From: Amylostereum areolatum
Taxonomy: Eukaryota > Basidiomycota > Agaricomycetes > Russulales > Stereaceae
Length of the DNA: 64,000 bases
Reading direction: 5' to 3'
NCBI GenBank assembly: GCA_012932865.1
Contig: SAXG01000009.1
Location: 1,163,163 to 1,227,162 of the forward strand
The stretch's first letter is position 1. Every line of letters starts with the position of its first letter. The position numbers were made by a program, and so were the translations under genes. The notes under the pieces were generated by a model. That model saw only the letters and a list, made by a program, of their open reading frames with translations. It did not search any database and was not told the origin of the DNA. Below, piece by piece: positions 55,005 to 64,000 of the stretch.

Positions 55005-57764
55005 ATGTCTTACATCGATTCAAACTCCCCTGGGGGTACCTTGTCCTCTAACAGGCTCACGAACAGAAATACGAACCGCTACAGTGTCACCGCCCTCTTC
55101 AGTATGGCTGCCGAGAACGACGTTGAAGTCGAGGACGATCTGGCTCGAGGTCTGTCTCCCCTTCTTTTTATTCTCCACGAAATCCTCGGGTTGTAACCCC
55201 CGCACTAGCACAAAAACGCCTGCGCGACCTCAAGGCTCGCATCTCCGCCCAGTCCAAGAAGAACTTCGTGTTGGAACGCGACGTTCGTTACCTCGATTCC
55301 CGTATCGCTCTCCTCATCCAGAATCGTATGGCTCTCGACGAGGTGCGTTCACTCCGCTCTCATCAACCCACTCGCTCACCCTTCTTTCGTCTGATAGCAA
55401 CGCGAAGTCGAGAAGCATCTGGAAGAAGTGGACCCGTCCGAGGGCCATTTCCCGGACGAGCGCAAGCTTCAACAGTACTGCAACCTCTTTTTCCTCCTCC
55501 AATCCGAGCCGCGCCATGTCGCCGCCCTCTGTCGTCTCGTGTCCTTGTCCGAGATCGACACCCTCCTCCAGACGGTCATGTTCACGCTCTACGGGAACCA
55601 ATACGAGAGCAGGGAAGAGCATCTCCTTCTCACCATGTTCCAGTCCGTCCTATCGGCGCAGTTCGACACTGCAACCGAGTTCGGCTCCCTCCTTCGTGCC
55701 AATACCCCCGTCTCTCGCATGATGACCACCTATACCCGTCGAGGCCCCGGTCAGAGCTACCTCAAGGGCGTCCTCGCCGAGCGTATCAACAGCCTGATCG
55801 AACACAAAGACCTCAATCTGGAAATCAATCCCGTCAAGGTGTGTTCTTTGTCCTGCCTTTTCCTTTCTTTCTTTTGGAGTCGAACGTCGTTCGTGTAGGT
55901 CTACGAGCAGATGATCAACCAGATCGAGGAAGAAACCGGCTCACTACCAGAAAATCTTCCCCGTGGCGTTCCTCCCGAGGTCGCACAGCTCAACCCAGAC
56001 GTCCAGGCCATCATCGCACCACGTCTGACAATGCTGATGGAGATCGCGAACAGCTTTCTGGTCACCATCATCGAGAGCATGGAGAGCGTACCCTACGGTA
56101 TCAGGTGGATATGCAAGCAGATTCGGAGTCTGACGAGGGTACGTGGTCGGTCCAACTGAACTCGACGCTTGAATTTAACTTCAAGTTTCAGAGGAAATAC
56201 CCCGAGGCGACGGACTATGCCATCTGCTCGTTGATTGGTGGTTTCTTCTTCCTGCGTTTCATCAATCCGGCCATCGTGACACCGCAAGCGTACATGCTGG
56301 TCGATGGCGTTCCAGCGAAGCACCCGAGGCGGACTCTGACACTGGTAAGGTCCTTACTACCTTTCGAAGAACTACATCTCATCTGATGACCCGGCATAGA
56401 TCGCTAAGATGCTGCAGAACCTGGCCAACAAGCCCTCCTACGCGAAGGAGGCCTACATGATCACGCTCAATCCCTTCGTCGAGAACAACAAGGCGCGGAT
56501 CAATCAGTTTTTGAACAACCTGTGTGAAGTCGGCGACTTCTACGATACTCTCGAGGTTTGCAACCGTCATATCCGAACATGTCAGCGGTACTGATGTGTT
56601 GGACAGATGGACCAATATATGGCTCTTTCGAAGAAGGATTTGGTTATCCACATCACGCTCAACGAGCTGTACAACACCCACTCTTTGATTTTGCAACACA
56701 TAGAGACCCTAGTACGTATCTTATTTCGCAATCGGTAGTTTCATCCTGCTCACTCCTTCCAGTCACCAAACGACAAACAACACCTGCGAATTCTAACGGA
56801 CGAGCTGGGCCCTGCCCCAGCTCAGGTGCCGCGCAAGGAGAATCGTACCATCGACCTGAAGCTCTACAGCCGCTGGGAGACGCCGGTACAAGATATCCAG
56901 AGCGCATTCGCGGACACGGTATCGTCGAGCGACATGCTCTACATGGAGACCAAGTCGATCTTCGTGCAGCTCATCCGTTCACTACCGCACGCGGCGGACA
57001 AGCGACCGTACAACCTTCCCGCTATCGCCGAACGCGCAGCGACGACGAAGGACGCGACTCTCGTGCGAAAGGGCATCAAGGTCAAGGAGATGCTCCGGGA
57101 GCTGGAAGAGCTCAAAGTGGTCGACCAGATAGATGGTTTCAAGCTTATGCAAGACGAGGTCGCCGCGGAGCTCGTTCACCTTGGCAACCTGCGCGAGAAG
57201 GTCCTGCTCGAGACCAAGAGCCTCGAGGCCGTGTACAAGACGATTTGCGATCACAACAACTACATGCGCTCCCAGCTCGAGCAGTACAAGGCGTACCTAC
57301 AGAATGTCCGGCTCACGGCGTCGAAGGACAAGGGCGCGTCCACTGGCGTCGGCGTCGTCACTGTGGGTGGCAAGGAGAAGAAACCGACCAAGGCGGCGGT
57401 CCTTGGCCCTTACCGTTTCACGCACGCCCAGCTGGAAAAGGAGGGCATCATTGTGGAGAGCAATGTTCCGGACAACCGAAGGCCGAACATCTACTTCAAC
57501 ATCACGTCCCCCACACCGGGCACGTTCATCATCGCGCTGCATTACAAAGGCCGCGAGAAGGCTATCCTCGAGATGGACCTCAAGATCGACGATCTGCTTG
57601 AGAAGGTAACATCCCTCTCCGACACTTGTGAGGATCACCTTTCTGACCTTTTCTGTGTTCTCCTACAGCAAAAGGACAACAAGCATCTGCTTGACCTCGA
57701 GTACGTTCAACTGAACGTACCGAAAGTCCTAGGCCTTCTCAAGAAAGTATTCGCAAAGCGATGA
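55005..57764 (+). CDS. IQGAP-related Ras GTPase-activating protein (Gap1/Sar1/GapA type)
   Basis: Stimulates GTP hydrolysis by Ras and so restrains cAMP, mating and polarity signalling. Start [20 protein letters not shown] at 55005. An N-terminal coiled segment ([20 protein letters not shown]) precedes the GAP domain: [20 protein letters not shown], then [20 protein letters not shown], which should carry the arginine finger, and [20 protein letters not shown] with [20 protein letters not shown]. The RasGAP C-terminal domain follows: [40 protein letters not shown], and [20 protein letters not shown] to [15 protein letters not shown] at 57762-57764. There are no IQ or calponin domains, so this is the short fungal form, not a full IQGAP. 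Six short introns splice in frame. Confidence 0.92.
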
Positions 57765-58724
57765 GCACGTACGTTTCCCCTTGGCCCCTGGTATGTTTTC
57801 GTCTGCCTCGTCTGTTTCTACACGCCCCCTAGGCCTGCGCCCCCGTTCTTCTGTATCTTACCCACGACCACTCTCTTTAACTGCGGCCCGTTACCCTTTT
57901 TGCCCTCGTTACCCGCGGTGTACCGCACTTTTCTCCACCCCTCGCTCGTTTTTTTCCGTTCCCAGGTTGTCCCCATTTCTTACCTACCCAGCGTTCCCCT
58001 CCCGCGTTCTGCTCGTCCTCAGCGTCTCACCTTTCCCTGCGTTTAACCGTTAACGGTCTATGTTTTCGCCACTCGGGCAATCTGCATTATACATATTGAC
58101 GGTCATTTATTCCGTTCGTCCGCCTTTCGTTCTCTGTATCGCCCGCGCCCCTCTTTCCGTCCTCCGTTTTAGCGTCCGTTTCAGTTTTCCTTTCCCTTTT
58201 TTATGCCTCGTTTTGACATGTCTCGATCGTTCGCTCGCGTTTCGGTCGTCTTTCGGATGTATTATTATGTACTCGTCGTCACCCGCGGAAGGAGATACAG
58301 AGGCCGATATACATTATTTGTTGTGCATCTCACGTCCCGCGTGTCCTTCGCAGTGTCCTGTTGACCAAAAGTCAGTTGAGTGCGGCCGGTCATCGACAGC
58401 GTCGCGGGTTTTGGGCGAGTTATAGTTCGGCGGCGGCCGTGAGTCCAATGTACAAAGGTGGAATTATCATCAGCAACCCGAGTCTGAGCTAGGAAATACG
58501 AAGTCCGAGGGGGGGAGGATGAAAGTGCATGTCCGTGAGAAGGTCGAAAACTACCAAACGATGCAACATGCGAGGGCGGGGCGGGGACGAGGAGCAGAGG
58601 CGGGGACAAGAAACGCGTAAGTACGGCGGTATCGTATCGAGAGCCAAAGAGACCTGTGCAAGGCGCGAGCGTTGTGAAACGTGGAGCCGGTCCTCGCCGA
58701 GGATGCTAGTGATTAAGGCAGACG
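57765..58724. other. intergenic, convergent 3' regions
   Basis: Pyrimidine-rich sequence follows the RasGAP stop to about 58260, consistent with its 3' UTR. The remainder is downstream of the aspartic protease. No gene or repeat is recognised. Confidence 0.45.
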
Positions 58725-61037
58725 TCAAGAGAGGAGGAGGAGGCTTGCGCCGCCCAGGGTGCACACGGCCGAGACGATGAGCGAGACGAGCAAGGGGACA
58801 GAACCTGCGGACGTCCGCATGCCCGACGAGGTCCACCCGGGCGGCTCCCCCAGGACCTGGCTGGACGTGGGCACCGTCGTCGTCGTAAACACGGCGCCGC
58901 GCGAGTCGGTCAGGGTCAGCGTTTCTTCCACGGGCGCGCGCTGGGGCAGCGTGCTCGCGGTGAGATGGCCGCGGAGCAGCAGGGGCTCGTACGTCGACGT
59001 TGCGAGGTCGGTCATGTCGGGGGAGGCCGTCGGCACGGAGGTGTTGAAGAGGTACGGGGGCGTCGTGAACGTCGGCGTCGGCACGAGCGAGTTGGGCAGG
59101 TTCGTGGCGACCGTGAGCGAGAGCGAGGAGAAGAGCGCGTTGAGCGCGGATTGGGGCAGCGGGACGAGCGGGTTTGTGGCGTTGCTCGGTTGGAGGGGGT
59201 ACAGCCCGATCACGGGCGGTTCGACGTCGGCGATGCCGTAGCTACGTTGTGTAGGTTGGTCAACGAGAGTGATTCCAGGGAGGGCGCTGATGCATACCTG
59301 AAGATGGTGTATACCGTGCGAAGGAACGCACCGCCGAACTGCCAGTCCAGGCCGTCTGAGCTGGGGGCGGTGGCCTTGGGCCATGATAGACACAACGCTG
59401 GGCTTTCGGACGTGGGCCCGATGATGTAATCTGACGGGAGGAGCGTGAAGTTTTGCTCGCTGCGAAAGGGTGATCAGGCGTTGCTCGCGGAAGCTTGCGG
59501 TTGAGTTACTTACTTGAAGGTGAAGGACATAGTCAGGTTGGTATCGCAAGGGATAGCCCATTGACCAGCTGTAAAGGGGTGTCGGATGGACGAAAGGAAA
59601 GGGGCTCGGAGTTCTCACTTTCGTCGACGAGTCGGCTGGAATCGATGCCGGCGTATATGCGCTCAACCTGTGCTTATGAGGCCAACGAGTCCAAACACGA
59701 CTTGGTTGTACTCACATCAGGATAGGGTCCAAATATACCCTCGGTCCCTCTGCGCCATCACCATTAGAAGAGGAAAACTTGACAGGAAGCATGGACGTAC
59801 ACGTCGATTAAAGCAAGGGATTGGTTCGCGGTGGCGTTGGGATACGTCGGGATAGGTTTCAGGAGCTGGGTACCGATCTGCAGATACTGAGGACATGCGC
59901 ACTGCTGGGACGACGTATGTACAACTTACGGATATGCCAGACATGGGAATGGCCCATTGGAGGTAGCTCGACCTGTTATTCTCATGGGCGAACGGCTCGA
60001 AGGGAACGACTTCATTCCAGTCGATGAGGCTGGCATTTTTTAGGTACGTAGAGTCGACCGCGCCTGGGTGGAGTCGCTACATGACGGGGAGAGTGACATA
60101 AAGGGAAGAAGGAACGCACCTAAGGCGAGCGAACCCCATGGTTCCGCCCTCGTGAGAGCGACACCAAACAAAGGATAATCGAGTAAACCGCGCTTGGCCA
60201 ACGTCGCGAAGGGAGGAGTCGCTGAACCGAGAAGATCTGTGAGCCTTTTGCCGACAAAAAGGAAGTGGGGAAATCCCACAATTGGCGGCCAGCGTATTGA
60301 TGGAGGACAAGCGAGAAAAGCCAAGACCCAAGATACCACTGATGTCATCGACGAAGGACACGTTGGACGAGGTCATGAGTCCTGACCAAACTCGTAAGCA
60401 AGGGCCGAGGAAGCACAGGTCAACACTCACCGAACGATTGCTCTGAGGCCGATAGGGTGTCCAATTGGATGGTTTCCCTGGCCGCGAAACCGGATGCAGC
60501 TGGAGGTGGCGGTGATGAGTATATGGACAAGCACAGGGAAGAGTGCGTACCTGTGGAATCCGCGAAGCTAACATTGAATAGAGACGAGTTGTCGTTGATG
60601 GGAGTGAATGTTGGGCTGTGGTAGGTGAGGGGGTATCTGGGCACCGATTTACAGTGGGTTGAAGAGCAAGCGGAGGAGAGCAGCCATAGATCGGCTGAAG
60701 CGGTGTCGAGTGCGACGCGAAAGGAGATGTTCCCGACGGAAAGGACGGAGTAGTACGTTCTGCCCAGTGCCGAAGGGTTAGATGAGCAGGGGAGGTTCGA
60801 CCGGGACGGTGCTCACTGCTTGTCGCTGGCGAGGACGACGGAGGCGATGGCCGAATTGTTAGTATCTTGCTGGGTGCCGTTGGTGGACACGGTTCCGTTG
60901 AACTCGATCTGACGCCGGATGCGGTCGTGGAGGATGCGGGGAAGGCGGGAGGGGCGGGGGAGGACGTTGGGCCGTGCGGAGGCAACGTCGAGGCAGGCGA
61001 GGAGAGCGAGAGGAAGGAACGGGAGGGTGAAGCGCAT
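58725..61037 (-). CDS. pepsin-like aspartic protease (A1), secreted and probably GPI-anchored
   Basis: Extracellular or cell-wall protease-like protein. Start at 61037: MRFTLPFLPLALLACLDVAS is a signal peptide, cleavage near ASA-RP. It continues with a propeptide, then SVLSVGNISFRVALDTASAD LW as first active-site segment, and DDISGILGLGFSRLSSINTL. The second active-site segment is made by splicing SLALID to VGTEGIFGPYPDVERIY. Both catalytic Asp are present, but the flanking motifs are DTAS and DVGT instead of the normal DTGS and DTGT. Many N-glycosylation sites. The C-terminus has a Ser/Thr-rich stalk (TSSQVLGEPPGWTSSGMRTS) and a hydrophobic end, VSLIVSAVCTLGGASLLLLS, with no charged tail, which fits a GPI signal. 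Stop at 58725. About ten short introns. Activity is uncertain because of the changed flanks. Confidence 0.85.
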
Positions 61038-62450
61038 TTTTTTGCGGCGAAGGGGACGAGGAATGCGGCTACGAGAGGCTACGAGTCCGGTTCCATGAAC
61101 AGCGAGCGAGGGTAAAAGAAATGAACGGAACCCGGTCGCGGTCGTTTGGCGGTCGTAGTAACTTAAACCAGGTCGTAGCAATCGCAATAATTGGCTTGTT
61201 GCCTCCTTCACGTGACACGCTTCTATGGGACCGCCTCTCTCTTCGGAGTCTTCCTCCTCTCCTCGATCTCACGACGCATCCTGCACATTCGCATTTTACA
61301 ACCAAGTGCATCCCAATATACATACACGCAGATAAGTACCGGTGTGCAGGCGGCAAATGGTGACCCAGTCAGGTGACTCTCGATGGCGGAGAACGAAGGG
61401 CCTCGGCGATGTCCGAGCGTATATAAACCCCATCTCGTGCGATTAGCTTTCCCTCGGGACCCGTCCATCCCCCAACGTCCGTGCGCCCCCGTGGGTGTCG
61501 GGTAAGCTCCTTCGTGCTCTCCTCCCTTGCCCCGATCTTACATCTCTTTCAGAGTTGTTCCAGTGTCGTGTGCGCGCCGTTCGCGCTTCGTGTAGTACCT
61601 GACAAGACGTTGTCCTGGTTCCCTGACCCTCAAGTCCGAGCAGTTCCTACTACTGCTCGGCACCGTCGACGGTGATGCTCACATCCCGTCATCCGCGCAC
61701 CGACTCTCCAGTCGTGCGTCCCGCTGGCCCTTGGGGCCTCCACATCTCCCACTCTACTGGTCTGTCAGCAGTCCCGGTACTGTGGGATCTTAGCACGACG
61801 CAAGTCCATTGCGACCTGAGTCGTGCTCCCCCCGGCTGCCGAGAGTTGTACTCTGTATAGCTCTTGTATGTTCTGTTTCACTGCCATGATTTCAAGTCCT
61901 GAATGCTCATGATCCCATCTAGCTGTGCGGCCTACTTGAAGCTCTGCAATCCTCTGCCGATTAGGTTCAGAGGTGGCGTGCGTATCCCTGTTTCTGTTTT
62001 GCTTATCATGTGCTGACTTTGGCTCCAGGGAGCTCGATTCAAATTAATTACCCCAGATCATCCCGGTCGTCGCGAGTCCTCCCCCCTCGACGCTCTCTCC
62101 CTGTGGTTGCGTACGGAATCGACGGTGATGGAAGGTACCGGTTCTTTTGTGGCCAGAAGGAGCTGGCATGCTATCACTGTGACTTCGTATGTATAACGGT
62201 TAGGTAGGGTGTAGATGTGGAAGTAGTGCTTGTATGTGCGACCATGTATCCTCTGATGATTGTCAATAGTAATCTGAGGCTTACTAATTTGCTGTGTGAT
62301 GTCTCCATCTATTATGCTGATCATTGTCGCAGCACCACTTTGATCAAATTATGTGCATTGCACTCTCGCAATATTCTAGGTCGATGCCAATTATACAGAT
62401 ATGCATTGTCCAAACCATGTGCGCACGAAAAAGATACCAATACAAATACA
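61038..62450. other. intergenic region with an orphan TATA box
   Basis: 1.4 kb between the protease start and the cullin 3' end. A TATATAAA box at 61420 points away from the protease, toward 61450-62400, where only short open frames without motifs exist (61481-61675, 61672-61860, 62217-62468). A non-coding or small spliced transcript is possible. Nothing else stands out. Confidence 0.4.
61420..61427 (+). promoter_or_regulatory. TATATAAA box without an assigned gene
   Basis: TATATAAAC on the plus strand, in a GC-rich setting about 380 bp upstream of the protease start but facing the other way. It could drive an unannotated plus-strand transcript, or serve the protease from the opposite strand, since TATATA is partly symmetric. 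Confidence 0.3.
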
Positions 62451-64000
62451 TTATGCCTGCAAACGTGAGATGAGGATTTCGTGCAAACATGGTAGAGAGA
62501 AGGGGTCGTTACCAGATAATTGTAAGACTTGCGGTCGTCGCACCGCTCAAGATACTCTCGCTATCGCACCCGTGAGCTTTATGTATCAAGAAGAAGGGGG
62601 GAAAAGAAAACAAACCTCTATCAGCCCCTCGATGCGCTTCTTGATGTTGAGCGGGTTGGGTTGGAACCGCGTCGCAAGCTGCCGCGTTACCTCGTTGATG
62701 AGGTCGTTGTGGGTCATGTGTTTCCTATCTTTCATAATGCGCACGATGCACGCCTGCGTAAACACACCCGTGAGCGTCGTCCGCGTGCGACCCGACAACT
62801 GAACCGTCCCGACGTACCTCGGTTTGATGTCGTCGTTCCTCCTCGACCCGATCCTGCGTCTCCTTGCGCTCCTCCCCGCTCTCGACCTTCGATGCGATCG
62901 TGCTGATCTTGATTCGTTGCAGCGGCGATGTGAAGTCATGATTGAACGAGAACGCGTCGCTCAGGTTGACGTCCCTGCTGGGTGGATGCTTCTTCAACAC
63001 CTTGAATTTTGCGCACGCGAGCGACTGGAGGTTTCGCTGGAGATCCGTATCTGGAATTGTTGTCGCCCCCTTGATTTCCTACATGGTATACGACAGCGGT
63101 TGGTAATTGAGTTGGAGAGGGCGATGGTATGCTCACCTCGTAGGTGAGAAATTCACCCTCGGCGACGTTCTCGAAGAGGAGGAGAATGACCAGGGCGAAC
63201 GTCGATACGTTAAGGTCGTGTGTTCGCGCCTTAAAGGACACGCGAACGTCGGCATTTCCCAGTGAAGGTTGCCATGTTAATCGCCGGCCAGAATGTCGAG
63301 AGAAGTAGAACTGCTCAAAACTCCCACACGCCTTGACCAACGATTGGGGGAGAACACACGGGACAGTTGTGTAGGACATAGGCCAGAACGTTGATGTCAT
63401 GACCGTCACCGACAAGTCGACCGCTGGCGCCTGTGTATAAGAGAGATCAGCGACATATGCCGAGAACGGAGAGAGTACTGACGGTCGTCTTGCTCAAATG
63501 TGTATGATATGCTTGCATAGTCTCCTCCGATATCTTCATGTCATGGAACATGCCCTCCAACTTCTGAGTAAACTGGTAGCCGCACTCAATCCTGAGCTTG
63601 GCCAGCATGCCACGTTCTGCGTCGTCCGAAACGGAGCGGCCGAGCAACAATCTCTTCGCCAAGTGGCCCTTGTAGTAGCGCTCAAAGACGTCTTTCTCCG
63701 TAAGGAAGCGGAAGACCGTGATCGTCTTGTCCAGAATGATCTCAACCTCCGAATCTGTTTTCTACCGAAACGTCAGACAGTGAACGGTTCGTCGTCCTAG
63801 AGACTCACGCCTTTCAGCCCCTTCTTCAAATTTTCATCGATGAAGAGGGAAATGAACTCGGGAGCTCGAGGTTGCTGGTTCACAAAGGTCTCAAAAGCCT
63901 ATGCCGCGTGAGCCCTGTGCGTTGGATTCAAGGCAGACTTTACTTACCTCGTTGAGACCGCTCTCGAGGTCGCGGTCGTTACAGAAGCAAGCCTTCAGGA
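62451..64000 (-). CDS. cul3: cullin 3, C-terminal half (N-terminus beyond window edge)
   Basis: Scaffold of a BTB-type ubiquitin ligase. The visible part starts mid-protein at the right edge with [20 protein letters not shown] and goes on [40 protein letters not shown] and [20 protein letters not shown], the cullin-homology region. Later come [20 protein letters not shown] and [20 protein letters not shown]. The winged-helix end contains [20 protein letters not shown], with Lys of IVRIMKDRK as the NEDD8 site, and [20 protein letters not shown]. Two final introns give [17 protein letters not shown], the standard cullin terminus YLA, with TAA at 62451-62453. TRQL.RFxPxPxxIKKRIE matches cullin 3 better than cullins 1 or 4. 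Confidence 0.9.

Noticed and set aside
1..64000. CRISPR array or bacterial operon structure
   Set aside because: No spaced direct repeats of the right size, and the introns and gene families are eukaryotic throughout.

Overview
The window looks like intron-rich nuclear DNA from a filamentous basidiomycete, probably an Agaricomycete. Genes carry many short GT-AG introns of about 50-70 bp, spacing is compact, and the families are typical: F-box/LRR proteins, a Ulp1-linked transposon, a DM9 protein, a Bqt4-like APSES protein and a cullin 3. All gene models were spliced by eye from open frames, splice signals and protein motifs. No alignment or database search was run, so exon edges are approximate unless stated.

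Left part (0-26 kb): an aquaporin; an NADP-dependent MDR reductase; an ER-lumenal DnaJ protein of the Scj1 type ending in RDEL; a tandem pair of orphan paralogues; a 4 kb gene-poor stretch with three inverted-repeat elements and a 60-bp tandem duplication; a DM9-repeat protein; a Wss1-type DNA-protein crosslink protease divergent from 6-phosphofructokinase; a Bqt4-like inner nuclear membrane protein; and an MFS drug/polyamine-type transporter.

Middle (26-47 kb) is the accessory region. A paraoxonase-like gene is broken by frame changes, a stop and a 2.6 kb insert that holds a LINE fragment and a SET-domain pseudogene. An F-box gene and an alpha/beta hydrolase follow. Next comes the main discovery: a complete-looking 6,862-bp DNA transposon at 36673-43534. 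It has perfectly matching 33-bp terminal inverted repeats, an exact 8-bp target duplication, an intact multi-exon P-element/THAP9-like transposase and a Ulp1-type cysteine protease. The protease can be spliced in frame to the transposase. Forty bases beyond its right end sits a 1.24 kb fold-back palindrome with about 575-bp arms, bounded by telomere-type TTAGGG repeats. A second F-box paralogue follows.

Right part (47-64 kb): a BRO1/ALIX-family protein (Rim20/PalA-like), a small orphan gene, an unresolved minus-strand region, an IQGAP-related RasGAP, a GPI-type pepsin-like aspartic protease with altered active-site flanks, and the C-terminal half of a cullin 3, cut by the window edge.

The host genes are mostly unrelated housekeeping genes without operon-like linkage. 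Functional grouping is clear only inside the transposon, where protease and transposase travel together.
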